DNA of 64,000 nt from Epiperipatus broadwayi (GCA_028023455.1 JAQFVV010012572.1:2296001-2360000); one strand, 5' to 3'. Shown: positions 23,692-35,955, numbered from the stretch's first letter. The notes: generated from the sequence alone by a model not told the origin. Program-made: numbers and translations.

Positions 23692-24345
23692 TGTGTTTGG
23701 CTGAATTGCAGGGTTCAGACTCAAACCAACAATAATATTAAAAAAATATGAACAATCCCAAAATACTGTTGTATACAGACAAAAATAGTTAATATTGTGT
23801 TGGTCATGCTGATTGACTGGACTCACTTCCAGCCATATGTATTAGCTTTCCTCATGAATTCTAGTCCACTCTTCTGGCTACACTGGACAGCTTGCCTCAG
23901 GTTTGTTAAATTGACTCTTCCATCTGTACTAGACAGCTTGCCTCGAGTCTGCTATAGTCGTAGCGGCTTTACAATCCTATTGGGCCTTGCCTCACTGTGT
24001 AGACATATAGTAGAAATACCTTCACTATTGGAAGTAGTTTCAATGGAGAGCATGTTTAGTCATGTAGGTAGACAAACATTCTCTGCAAGCCTCCAAAAAG
24101 GCTGATTATTTATTGCCAGATCCCTTACCTTGAAGGCAGCAACCGGATTCAGAGAACCTAACGAATGGTAGGATTTTATACACATGTTTACACATTTGTC
24201 ATACTTCTTTTTACCCTTTGGCTATGTTTATACATTGATTGTCCATATATTTACATTTTGGTTAATGGCAATGAGTGCTCAATCTGATCAGATAAGGAAG
24301 GCAGCTGAACTAGTCCACTTTTGAAGGCAAGATTAGATTATGACA
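23692..24345 (-). repeat. Gypsy-1 5' LTR
   Basis: In the element's direction it begins TGTCATAATCTAATC and ends GCCAAACACA. It matches 18057-18671 with one extra internal block of about 40 bases around 23905-23940. The plus-strand frame 23797-24105 is not a gene. Confidence 0.85.
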
Positions 24346-24390
24346 CTAAATTTTGCTATCAAAGGAAAAATTCAGGAACTCATCTGAATA

Positions 24391-24690
24391 TGATGCAATG
24401 CACTGTGATTTCTTTTTTCAGATTCAGGAATCTCTCAGCCATTATGCCCAGAGAAACATGTTAGCTACTTTACCTTCCTTTCCATTCTCTACCCTAAGTT
24501 TTTCCCATATTCTTCTCTATCTGGCTCCATCCCATTTTCACAACGTAATCTTTGTCAACTCCATGATCTTTATATCTAAATCACACTTATCTTTTCCCAA
24601 ATCCAGCATAAAAAACCAAGAACCCATTTCCTATATAATTACTTTGTTGATATTTATTCTTCAACAACTTCTTTATTTGTACCCTCTGGA
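24391..24690 (-). mobile_element. LINE 3' fragment, copy 1 of a tandem set
   Basis: It shares with the next two copies the 3' end (plus strand TGCACTGTGA(T/C)TTCT) and the following 300 bases, including ACTTTACCTTCC and CTCCATCCCATTTTCACAAC. The protein-coding part is already truncated away. It ends where the 3' tail of copy 2 begins. The plus-strand frame 24353-24700 is an artefact. Confidence 0.75.
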
Positions 24691-25369
24691 TGTGATGTGA
24701 TGTGATGCACTGTGACTTCTCCTTAAACAGAGTCAGGAGGAATCTCTCAGAAGCTATGCTCAGAGAAACCTGTTAGCCACTTTACCTTCCTTTTCCATTG
24801 TCCACCCTAAGTTTTCTTATAATCTGCTCCATCCCATTTCCACAACATAATTTTTGTCAACTCCATGACCTTCATATCTAAATCCCCCTTATCCCCAAAC
24901 CTAGCATAAAAACCAATAACTCACTTTTTGTATAATCACTTTGTTCATATTTAATCTTCCATAACTTCATTATTTGTATCCTTTCTGCTTCCAAGCATTT
25001 ACATTGAAGTAACAGATGCCTAATATTTTCTATGCCTTCCTTACATAACTTGCAGACTAAATCATTCATACTTTTTCATTTAGATGTATATTCCCTTGTT
25101 GCTAAAGATCCTGTTCAAGCCTCAAACAATAAACTACTTTTCTTACTATTATCATATATTAACTTGCACCTAATATTCTGTTTATTTCTATATATATTTA
25201 AACTCTTTTTACTCTCCATACTAGTTCTTTATCTCTCTAACTCCGTATTCTTTATTAATAAATCTATTCTTTTATCCCATTTCTTATCACTATAACACTC
25301 AACAATCCTCCTAACACAATCATCCCACCTTTTGTACAAGTATACTGACATAACTTCTTTATCCAAATG
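24691..25369 (-). pseudogene. LINE C-terminal fragment, copy 2 of a tandem set
   Basis: On the minus strand it encodes YKRWDDCVRRIVECYS near its right end, then a Lys/Arg-rich stretch, and finally a zinc-knuckle-like CKLCKEGIENIRHLLLQC (Cx2C...H...C) before the stop at about 24878. This is the layout of the C-terminus of many non-LTR retrotransposon reverse transcriptases. The 3' tail at the left is a short run of TGTGA units. The copy is 5' truncated at about 25369, where the tail of copy 3 begins. Confidence 0.75.
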
Positions 25370-26220
25370 GATGTGATGTGATGTACTTGGCTTCTCCTTA
25401 AACGAAGTCAAGAATATCTCAGCAATTATGCCAGATAAACCTGTTAGCCACTTTATTTTCCATTCTCCACTCTAAGTCTTCCCATATTCTGCCCCATCCC
25501 ATTTCCACAACATAATCTTTATCAACTCTATGGCCTTTATATCTAAATCCCCCTTATCTTTTCGCAACCCAGCATAAAAACTAATAACTCACTTTCTGTA
25601 TATTCACTTTGTTCATACCTATTCTCCCATAACTTCATTATCTGTACCCTTTCTGCTTTCAATCATTTACATTCAATCAATGGATGCCTAATATTTTCTA
25701 TACCTTCCTTACACAATTTGCACACTAAATCACCCATAGTTTTCCATTTACATGTATATTCTCTTGTTGCTAAAGATCCCGTTCGAGCCTTAAACAATAA
25801 ACTACTTTCCTTACTATTATCATAAATTAACTCGCATCCAATATCCTGTTTACTTCTATATATATTAAAACTCTTCTTACTCTCCATACTAGTTCTCCAT
25901 CTCTCCAACTCCCTATTTTTTATTAATGCTTCTATTCTTTTATCCCAGTCCTTACCACTATAACACTCAACAATCCTCCTAACACAATCATCCCACCTTT
26001 TATACAAGTATACTGATATAAATTCTTAATCCAAATCTTTTGCATACTGCATTACCTTTCTCACCCATCTTGTTACCTGCCCTTTATTCATAACCCAATT
26101 AAACACTATTTTGGCTATTCTTTTACTATCCATAAACCTACCAAACATTTTCATTTTACTTTTTGCATCTCTCATATAAAAACTTGACCATCCCATTTCT
26201 CCTTGAATTGCCTCCTTTTA
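25370..26220 (-). pseudogene. LINE C-terminal fragment, copy 3 (longest)
   Basis: The 114-codon frame 26007-25663 reads through the conserved C-terminal part: YKRWDDCVRRIVECYSG, a basic stretch, LLFKARTGSLATREYTCKW and the CKLCKEGIENIRHPLIEC knuckle. A further 200 bases upstream (to 26220) encode a frameshifted piece with MKMFGRFMDSKRIAKIVF and WVRKV. The reverse transcriptase core and endonuclease are absent. The element would use target-primed reverse transcription. I cannot assign the clade with confidence. Confidence 0.8.
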
Positions 26221-28180
26221 TAGATATAATAGCACTGCCATCTAGTTTTTATTGATTACTCAAGTTTGCATCTTATTTCAAACAATGATAAAAAAAATTT
26301 CTTGAAAGCATATAATAAGAGTAACCTGAGAAAGATGTGATAATTTGTTGGTTTTAAATTTATTTTCATATTGAGTATATATATTTGTTTATGAAATTAT
26401 TAAATTTTTGAATATTTAAGTAATGCATATATAGAATTCTGTTATATTTTTTATTCTATATTATATTTATTGGCTTAATTAAATACATGTCTGGGTATGT
26501 CATATTGTTATTTTATAATCAAGGTGAACTTTTCTTCCTATTATTAATACATAAATAGAAAAATTAATACATTGGGTGGATCTGTATTGGCTAGTTAATT
26601 AAATTTTATGCTTCATAGGTGTTAATCGTGATATACAGTAATATATAGACAAAAGTCTAGACATAGCTGCATATGTAAGATATCTTAATCACTTTTATAA
26701 AGGAGTGGTAATTATCAGGCTCTGTGGTTTATTATATCTTAATTACCTGGATCTTTCTTTTCACACAAAATTCATATATATTCACATCATATAGTGTACT
26801 CACAATCCAGTAGTTTTTATAAACTGCCGCAGAATAAAATATTTCTTAAAAAAACTTTTTCTACAAATGTTATATATTTCCATAATCCAACAAATAATTT
26901 ATTTCATATACGTTCAATATTTATTTATTTATTTTGCATTATTTATTTTTAAGCAAAATTCTAAAATATAGCCTTTCCCTTTGCAGTTTTCACAATGCTT
27001 TTAATTAAAATGTTTGATAGTTTTAATTTTTTGAGTCTTCTTCAGAGCTATAAAAATATAAATGTATTTTAAAGCTTAAGAGATAGGGTCATGTGATCTA
27101 TCACTCTTATTTTGACTATTTATAAATGTATTAAATTATTTCTTATTTATTTTCATAAATACGCCAACATGTTTTAGTGGGTTTTATATATGCATACTTA
27201 TTACCTTCAGAGCTATAAAATATAATTATATTAATTTGTTGTTTTGCTTATTTAATCAAACAATGAACTTATTTTGATGGTTTTTATATATCTATATTAA
27301 CATTTTTATTAATTATTTGAATAATTTTTTATTATTATTTAATCTATTTTATATGCATGTATATTTTATTTAGTTAGTTTTTATGCATTGAGTTGTCTTC
27401 ATTAAAGAAGAGAGAAGACGACATATATGTGTTCAAGTGTATCAGCGTTATGAGATAGAGTGGAGAATGGTGGGTCGTGTGAAAGTCTGTGCTCATATAC
27501 CCTACATATATTGATACAGGTATATAATAAGCCTATATATCAGTTATTACAATAATAATTATAAAATAATAATGATACTATAAAAAATAAATAACATTAA
27601 TTAAAATGATACTTTTAAAATTAGTTTTAAAAGTTTTTAAAATTAATATTTGTCTTTTAAATTATTGATTTAAAATAACATTGAATTATGCTTTTTAAAA
27701 ATTTAAAAAAAAAAAAACGTTTTATTTAAATCATAATGGGAAAAATGTATATAGGCAAGGTGGTGAATCGAAAATTAAGGGTTTAAACTTTATCTGGTCA
27801 TTATATATTGATGGACGTACTAATAATTTTAATTTCCCATAAATGATTTTTACTGTAGATTAAAAAAGTGCAACAGAAAAAAAAAACATGAATGATGGAC
27901 TAAGGATTATAACTTGGGAATATTTATATATAATATTTATGCAGTTGTAACTTGAATTAAATAACATAACACTGAATACTACTATTTATCTGAAAGCAGT
28001 GTAAAAAGATTGTTATATAAATCAAGATCAGCTATTCAATATGTGTTTACTAATACTAAATATCCCAATATTATTCAGTATAATCATCAAAACAACCCGC
28101 GTCAATTAATTGTATGCTGTGTGTGTACTTTAAAATGATTTTTGGTAATGTCATGGAATCATGATGATGATGATAATTAT
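26221..28180. other. AT-rich spacer with dispersed repeat pieces
   Basis: A segment at about 26985-27130 recurs near 40395-40510 and 39092-39160. It contains, on the minus strand, AGCTCTGAAGAAGACTC, and on the plus strand, CTTATTTTGACTATTTAT. A segment at 27425-27500 recurs at 30735-30815. No gene is seen. Confidence 0.5.
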
Positions 28181-29060
28181 AAACAGGCATTATCTATATA
28201 GCTTTCAAAGAAACAAGTCATACATACAAACACAGGAGATATACAAACAATATATATTGTAATAGTAATAACACAAGTTGGATACCAATTATAACAATAT
28301 GGAAATAGTAGTTCAACAAGATTGAGTAGCAATTGTCATTAATGGAAAGTAGGGGTTAATAAGAAAGAATTTAAGGTCATAATGTCTCACAATTGGGGAC
28401 CATTTGTAATGATGGAGATCTTTGAGATGAATCTGGAGTGATGGATTCATCATCATCATCAACTCCAAATTATGAATAAATCTAAATATAAATATAAATT
28501 TATATACAAATGAATATAAGAATGAATAAGCATGAGGAATATCAGCACCAACACTATAAATAAGTATAAGTATCACTTAAAAGTAACAATCATTCATCAT
28601 CATGAATGAACAATAATAAAAATAAATCAAAAGTTCATTTTTCGACTGGATTTGAAATGAGTCTACTATAGACCAGGCTAATTATTTAGCCCTTGCCAGC
28701 TTGGGGCAGATTATTTAAACATTAACTTGGATGCACAAACTTAAGTATTAATTCATCAGCATATATAACAAATAATAATGCTAGGATACTAAAACATATT
28801 GACCATCATCAATGCTCTTGCCACTTAGTACCTTTAATGTACTGACCAACTATAAACTTAATTTCTAATAAATACTAAATAAAAATGTTGTGCATGGACT
28901 TTAAAGGATATCCCTCTTGTGATAATTCAGGATCATCATCAACTGGATGTTCATAAACATTAAATATAAACTCCTTTTATATAACAGACTTTTATGCATG
29001 AATCTAGCTCAGAAACAAAAGCTCTATAATTCTTATTATGATCAAGAGATATAATCCTAA
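28181..29060 (-). repeat. dispersed repeat family, copy B
   Basis: The reverse complement aligns with copy A (7842-8400) from about 29060 down to 28600. The remaining part, which includes ATC/CAT trinucleotide runs, is unique here. The 87-codon frame 28313-28576 has no domain. Confidence 0.65.
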
Positions 29061-32000
29061 CATATAATGTTTTAAAACTGAGTAAATTCATTGGAATAAC
29101 TTTAGCAATGAAATATCAATTTATTAACAACAATTAAAACAAAGTTTGCCATAAATATAAATTCAGCATTCTGATTTTAATTAATATGCACAAAAAAGCT
29201 ATTATATTAAATGATTTACAAATATGTCAATACATAAAACATCCACATATAAGCACACAAATATGCAGTAAAATAATTTATAACCACTCATCTAAATAAA
29301 CACATTAGGCATACTGTAACCTATGGCAATTGTTATATAATGATAAAAAATAAGCTGTCATATTTTAATGATACATAAATAATGACTGTTTTTCACATAT
29401 ATATGTGGGTATCCATGGAAATGTGTGCACACACTAATGTTTATATCATATGATATTTTAATTTGTCAAAACACTAAAATTATTAAAAATATTATATCTT
29501 TCACAATTAATTCCATGTTGAAAGTATACATAAAATTCACACATGTGTATATATATAAAAAAGTAGTAAGAATCAGTTATTAATTTATTCATTGTCTAAT
29601 GGTAAACAAAAAAAAGTTATTCATTTTACTTTTTTTTTAAAAAAAAAAAAATTCTTTGACAGTCCTTCATAAGTTTTCTTTTGCTTTTCTTAAAAAATAA
29701 TATCACATCTTTGACAGGTTACTCTTGATTAATTATAAATGCCTTTTAAAAAATACTCCAGCAAGTCTTGTTTTCCAATCAGCTGTATTTTATATACATA
29801 TGATACAGTACTTTTCTTTATCTATGCTTCTGTGCATATAGATAAAACAGTATACATATAAATTAATTCTTCAGCAAGATGATAGACTTTCTTGGTAAGC
29901 TGGTTCTTTTTAAAATATATTTCGTAAAATAAGCTTAACATCACCTCCCCTTCTATGCAATCTTTCACTTTAACTACATACTAATATTATGATTACCCCT
30001 AATCTGCCTCTATTAAAACCTTACTCTCTCAATACCTGACTATTTGTCTTATTAAATTTATTTACCCTGCTTTATTCTTCATTTCTATTCTGTTCATGTG
30101 TGTGTGTCTGATTTTTCTTATTCACCATTATTTTTATTATTTTTATTTATTTTAAGTACATATGCATATAAAAACAAGTCCTCACAACAAACCATTTGTC
30201 AAAACTTTCCTTGGAGATCTGATTAGCATCTGACAAAAAATATATATAGTGACTTGCAATTCTGGAATAGATAAAAAAATCCAGCCATTGGGCTATAATT
30301 ACACATTGCAGCATGAATACAAGCCAGCTATAACTCAAAATAGAAATAATAATGCAAAAATCTTTGCAAAGCCCTGATGATCCTTTGAGCTTAGGGACTG
30401 GTAAATACAAAACTATGTCTTGTTCTTTTTCTTGGGAACTTAGAGGTTGGGAATCATTGCAGAACTATATTAAATGACCATGATAAGCAACAATAAATAT
30501 CAAAACTTGAAAGTGAGTTGGGGCAGTGCCTAAGATAGAACACTCCATGGAGTATCTTCAAACCAATGCCAAAATCCTTCATTCATCATCAGTACTGAAA
30601 GTACAACTAATCAAACTCCAACAGTCAAAACTCAATCCAATCTCCAAAAATCATGCTTTGATTTTCTATCTTTAAATATGAACTTCATAAATATACATTA
30701 ATACCACTATTTTATAATTTATAATCAGTTATCTTTTTCACATGTATGTGGTCAGATGTATTGGTTGTATAAGATGGAGTGCACGACTGAAGGGAGCTTT
30801 AAAAATCTGGGTTCATATTCCTTCTAATTATAATCAAATTATAACTTAATCATTGTCTATACTCTTGTCACATTTTCACAGCAATACATTTTATAAAAAT
30901 TAATTCTGCATTAAAATACAGTTTTCTTTTTCAGGTGTATTTTCTGGGTTTCAAGCTTGAGCCTATAATTGGGTCACCATTTGTAAGATTATTAGAGGTT
31001 TACATGGATAGATGTGTAAGTACCAACATCATTTTCTTAAAAACAATTAATCAAATTAAATATAAAGTGAATATAGCAAACATAGAATAAGAGTAGAGTG
31101 TCAGCATAAATTTAACCATAAAGGTGCATCTCTAGCATTATAGAAAAATATTTAGATTAAAGTTAATCTTCAGTCATTAATAGCAGTCAACAGTGAACCT
31201 TGGGACTGAATTTAAAGGAGGAACCCTGTAAACAGGCTGCTTATCTAGCCATTGCCATGCTTAGAGAAAAATATAACAATTATTTGAGTGCCTATACTTA
31301 AGTGCTAATCCATCACTCATAATAATAAAAATATTATACTGGATATGCACTATTATGGTTTTGTTCATGATAACTCTCATTCTATATGTGTTTTATATTT
31401 AAATTTATGTATTTAATGGAAATGATGATGGATTTCCATCTCCCCATCACCACATAATACCCCTACCATTCATACCATTACAATATATATATGTATATTG
31501 TACCATTTTATATATGTCAATGCCATTTATTAGACATAAATGGATGTAAGATTAGGTTTATATATACCTGTTAAGGATATACCCATTAACTCCCACACCT
31601 GCACCCAATCTAGATTATTGTAGCTAACTATTTTAAGTTTTAGCATAAGTGTAGTATATTTTCAGTTAATACGGTCCTAATAATAACTAACTAACTTTCT
31701 CTATATTGTCATCTTTAATAATTTAAATTTTGGTTTTTTTTTTATTAAACACCAGGATTTTATTAGATATCCCTATTAAATTAGCAATGAAGGTGTCTTC
31801 CCTCCCCTCTTTTTACCACATTACTCCAAAACCCTTTCTATAACATGAATGAACAAATAGCCCATATGTTAGCTTATCTCTTTAACATTTATACAAACTA
31901 ATGAATGGGTACTACATATCTATATCGTGACCTCACAAATAATCTAAAATTATAATAAAATTTGTGTTGGCATTGTGAGGCTTAAACAAACAACACATTG

Positions 32001-32070
32001 TAATTCTCTCTTTTCTCCTTTTTTTTATTTATGAGCATATTCAATAAAAGCAAAACACATAAAAAAAAAT
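29061..32070. other. AT-rich spacer with one more repeat copy
   Basis: At 31190-31345 lies a shorter, more diverged copy (C) of the family at 7842 and 28181. Shared landmarks include GGGACTGAATTTAAA, CTTATCTAGCCATTGCCA and TACTTAAGTGCTAAT. The segment 30735-30815 repeats 27425-27500. The 87-codon minus-strand frame 30147-30410 has no recognisable domain. Confidence 0.45.
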
Positions 32071-32165
32071 CCTAGCACCTCATTGATGACATCCAGAGCT
32101 AGAAATCAGTCTAAGGATAGGGATATTCAGAAAACTTGTTAAGAGCTATTAGCACATTCATTATA
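32071..32165 (+). repeat. hammerhead-like repeat, copy D1 (degenerate)
   Basis: The plus strand reads TAGCACCTCA, TTGATGA (32083-32089), GAAA (32102-32105) and TCAGTC, then GGATAGGGATATTCAGAAAA. It matches copy D3 over about 90 bases. The first base of the CTGATGA box and stem II are mutated, so catalysis is unlikely. Confidence 0.6.
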
Positions 32166-33114
32166 TAAAACATTAGAGCAATAAATCATTTTGATTATGT
32201 TTTAATAATGTTGTTGAGCTTCTGTTGATCATTTTATAAAAAAAAACCATGATATCATCCATTTTCATCTTCTCTCAGATAACTTTTTTCCATGAGAAAT
32301 GGTTTAACATTCTTCTAGATTTTTTCAAGGTTTATCTAATTATATTCCATATATAATGCAAGCACTTCATAGCACAATTGAAGTCTTACCCTATATATTA
32401 ATAAATGTTTAGCAATCCCTTTATATAGACACACATACAAGTAAAATTTAATCATTTAGTTATGTCAAATTTTAATCAGTGAGAATCTAAATATTTTTTT
32501 AAAAAAAATTATAACAATTACAATAAATCTAATATAATGAATGCGATAACTGCTTTAACAATGTCTTCTCTTTTCTAATTTAAAATATCAGGAAATGATT
32601 AATGTCAGATAAAATAAAAAAATCACCATCCATGAATATCATGTATTGCAGCTATCATTTGACATTTTAATTTAATGACTGTTATTTCAGACAATAATTA
32701 CAAATATTAAGGGTTAACTATTCATTAATACCACACAAATTGCTATTTAAAAGTAAAACCATGCTTTTGATTTGATTTAAAACCGTATGCTTCAGGATTT
32801 CTACATAACTATTATCGCTTATTTTATATTCAGTATATATATTTAAACTTGAAATTTTTTCTTTGGATAACACAAAATTCAATTAAAATATATTGAATAA
32901 ATTTAAAAATAAAACTTCAGATATTCAATCTGGGTTTTCATTAGGATTGTAATACATTAAATTACATTTTATCATATTATTTTGCAATGTAATCCCAAAT
33001 TAAATTATATATACAAAAAACTGGAAATTGTCGTAATAAGCACACAAAAAATATTGCATAAAAAGTTTTTTTTATACAAACACATTAGTTAATTTACAGG
33101 CAACATTCTCTATA

Positions 33115-33260
33115 CAATAGCCCCTACTGAGTGCAAGCCAAAGTAATTAATGAATGCAGGAAGGTTTGTACATGAAATCCCTATCTAGTGTCTACTCATC
33201 CAATATCCCCCAGTCTAGTTTCTAGCTTGTGGATTTCATCAATGAGAGAGCTTTGGATTT
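33115..33260 (-). repeat. hammerhead-like repeat, copy D2 (degenerate)
   Basis: On the minus strand: TTGATGA, CCACAAG, GAAACTAGACTGGGG, then ATATTGGATGAGTAGACACT. It matches D4 closely. The cleavage triplet GTC is changed to GAC and the first core base is mutated. Confidence 0.6.
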
Positions 33261-33689
33261 GAGGGTTTTGTCTCTGTGTTAACAGCTTGTGTAAGCATAA
33301 AGAATGGTAATCATGTGATGTTTAGTGGTTTAAACATATTAGTTTTAATAATTTGTGAAGAAAATTATATTTGTATTAACATGAGTTGCAAAAATGGATC
33401 ATTAATGGGGATTGAAATGCAAAATAAATGGCACATATCTTTATCATCAGTTAAATATTGGAAAAATATAATCTCATTAGCTATGCTGATTTTTTCATAG
33501 TGAAACACATTTACTAGCAATTAGAAGTCTCACGTATTATTTAAGGCATGAAAGCAGTTACATATTATAAACAACAAATGCAATAATAAGTATAAACGAA
33601 TTAAAATAGGTATTACAATTCCATTTTGAACAAATCATACCAAAGATTAAGATTAGAAATAATTTTAATGGGTTGATTTAAATGATATA

Positions 33690-33815
33690 ATATTTCTATA
33701 TAGAGTGTTAATAGCTCTTAACCAGCTTTTCCAAATATTCCTATCTCCAGACCGGTTTCTAGCTGCTGGCTGTTGTCAGTGAGGTGCTAGTATATTCAGA
33801 CATTAGATCTAAAAA
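33690..33815 (-). repeat. hammerhead-like repeat, copy D3
   Basis: On the minus strand: GTCTGAATATACTAGCACC, CTGACAA (33773-33779), AGC/GCT stem, GAAACCGGTC (33750-33759), TGGAGATAGGAATATT. The stem III/cleavage part is intact, but the CTGANGA box has one essential G changed to A. The 5' flank is shared with the copy at 49055-49170. Confidence 0.6.
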
Positions 33816-34299
33816 TACCAGCTCAAACTTATTAAATTGAGTCATATGATGTATGACTTGATATATATATATATATATTAAATCAAGTGCACCAATTTAC
33901 AATTAAATTACTAGCCAAAGTTAAATTAAAAGAAAAAGTCACTACCAATAGTCACTACCAATAACTTTGCTTGTGAAGGCAGACTTCTCAATACAAAGTA
34001 ATATACACTGCACTATTTTCCCATTTTTAGTTGTTTTATTTTGCACTTGTTTGTCTTGTGTTAATTTGCATTTAATAAGATTGCCTTGAGAAAGTAACAT
34101 TGGTAATAATTTTTGTTAATTTTAATTTTGAATAATGATTTAATTGTGAATTGGCATGCTTAATTTTTAAAATTGATTAGTTTAGGTTTTATTATATGAT
34201 ATTATATATATATTCATTCATTAACACTTTTAACTTTTATTAGTTCATTACAAAATAAAAGTCTCTACAAGTTTATTCCACTTGCTCTGATTTCTCCAC

Positions 34300-35060
34300 A
34301 TCACATCAATAAATATTATTATTTCATTCATCCATATCACATGTGGTCTCTTTTTAGGAGTTTTACAATCTCTTGGGGTTCAGTAAAAAAGTTCAACTGC
34401 TCATCCACTATCATCTCTTCTAGCAATATGCTGTCCCAATTCCATTTCATTCTATTAAATCTTTCAAAGATGTCAAAAATACCTGTTTGTTTCTTGCACC
34501 TAATTATTTCACTTACTTTCCTGACATACATCTCTCCATACTTCTTTCCATACTTCATTGAATGATTTGAAATTTTTTAATTGCTCTTCTATTAAATGTC
34601 CAAATCTCAGATTTACAAATAGGAACTGATAAACTATATGTATTAAAAATCTTCCTTTTCAAATACATAAACATATTTTCTTTGAATATTAAATTATTTC
34701 TATTAAAAATACTCCATTCAAGTTTAATTCTATTATTAATTTCAGTTACTACATTTCTATATGTATTAATAATCTGACCAAAGTATTTGAAGTTGTTAAC
34801 TTGTTTTAATTCAGGATTATTAATCTTTTATTATCTCCTTCTGAGAAAATCCATTATTTATCTTTTGTTCTATTTTCTTACTTTCATCTGATAATTATTG
34901 CAATATTTCTTGAAACTCTGAAGCATTATTTGCAAAAATAATCACAATATCTGTAAAATCTAGATGACTTAAATAATCGCCATATATTTTTATTTTCTTA
35001 GACTTTTTATTTTAGTTCACAAAATATATTTTTTAAAACTTCTGAAAATATTTAGGAGAT
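34300..35060 (-). pseudogene. RTE-type LINE reverse transcriptase, C-terminal half, decayed
   Basis: On the minus strand, about 34985-34905 reads LDFTDIVIIFANNASEFQ, the palm C motif of RTE-like reverse transcriptases (usually L.FADDI.L.A.....LQ). The catalytic DD is replaced by DI. Downstream comes VNNFKYFGQIINTYRN, a run ending in KRKIFNTYSLSVPICKSEIW (the 'FKYLG...I..RI......K...' and 'Y.CETW' region), and KKQTGIFDIFERFNRMKWNW. Stops and frameshifts interrupt it. The 73-codon frame 34558-34337 is part of it. The 3' end at the left is AT-rich with CATATCACAT-like sequence. Confidence 0.7.
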
Positions 35061-35158
35061 ATGGAATTATCATGTCATACATATTTATTAATAAAATCAT
35101 GTAAGCTAATCATTAAACATCACATGATCACTATCTCTATACTAGCACATACTTGTTG

Positions 35159-35360
35159 TAAACAAAGGCAAAACTTTCCATACAGTAGTGCCACCCTGTG
35201 CCAAACAGAGTAATCAATGGATGCCAGAAGGCTTATGCATAAAATCCCTATCTAGTGCCTACTCATCCAATATCCCCAGACTAGTTTCTGGCTTGTGGCC
35301 ATCATCAGATCTGTTTGGCACAGGGTGGCACTACTGTATGGAGAGTTTTGCCTTTGTTTA
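35159..35360 (-). mobile_element. hammerhead-like repeat with 50-bp terminal inverted repeats, copy D4
   Basis: The outer 50 bases (35159-35208 and 35311-35360) are inverted repeats with 49 of 50 matches. Between them the minus strand carries CTGATGA (35302-35308), a perfect 4-bp stem TGGC/GCCA with loop CACAA, GAAA (35285-35288), CTAGTC and TGGGG. This is an intact minimal hammerhead core with GUC cleavage site and UGGGG as the 3' half of stem I. The matching 5' half (CCTCA, present in copies D1 and D3) has been replaced here by the inverted-repeat arm. A 13-bp direct repeat (TAAGCTAATCATT) lies at 35102-35114 and 35359-35371 and may be a target duplication. The 72-codon frame 35305-35523 is not a gene. 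Confidence 0.65.
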
Positions 35361-35371
35361 AGCTAATCATT

Positions 35372-35955
35372 GTTGTTGCAATATGAGAAATATTCTTGAG
35401 AATATGACAATATTCTGGTCTATATTGTAACAGTAAAAAAAAAAGTCCAGTATGATAATAAATTTCACCAGTTGGCTTTGAATATAAGATATTAAATGGT
35501 ATTGACATGCATATGTATTGCAAATATTTCAGATATCTTCATAAAATATCGTCAATAAGAATTGAATATAGAATTCCAATAATAAAACAAAATTGTAATA
35601 ATAATAATACAAATAAATATGATGATGATGGAGATTTATAATCCCAAATACCACTAACAGTATTTTAGTTGCTTTAAGTTTCAATCAAATAAGAAACTCC
35701 AAGCACCAAATCTCCTCAACAGAGAAAGTTTACAGAGAGTACTAATGAAATAATAATAACCATCACACCAATTATTACCATGATACCACAGCATATTCCC
35801 TAGTAGTTTGCATATTATCTCAGAGTTGTGAATGATTCCTAATTAGCATATGTGTGTTGATGTTGTAAGGTTTTAATGGTGTTATAAACAAACAAATGGA
35901 TTGCTAAAACCATTTAATAATTTATTAACAAAACAAAAACATATGTAAGTTGGTT
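35372..35955. other. AT-rich spacer
   Basis: No gene or structured repeat is seen. Confidence 0.5.

Larger units (their letters stand above)
18057..24345 (-). mobile_element. Gypsy-1, a Ty3/Gypsy LTR retrotransposon, nested and decayed
   Basis: Two direct repeats of 615 and 654 bp (18057-18671 and 23692-24345) bound an internal region that reads gag, protease, integrase and pol C-terminus in that order on the minus strand, so the 5' end is at the right. The reverse transcriptase and RNase H are missing: protease homology at about 21700 passes almost directly into integrase at 21620. A Tigger transposon (19079-21346) interrupts the integrase, and SINE S2 (23014-23122) interrupts the leader. 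The flanks give an imperfect target duplication, CTAAG on the left and CTAAA on the right. The LTRs differ at roughly a fifth of positions by eye, so the insertion is old. Gypsy-2 (50235-51965) is a relative. Confidence 0.85.

Noticed and set aside
23797-24105. 102-codon plus-strand frame as a gene
   Set aside because: It lies inside the Gypsy-1 5' LTR on the opposite strand and is not kept in the other LTR.
30335-30375. CTGATGATCC...GGGACTGG on the plus strand as a hammerhead
   Set aside because: There is no GAAA box after stem II.
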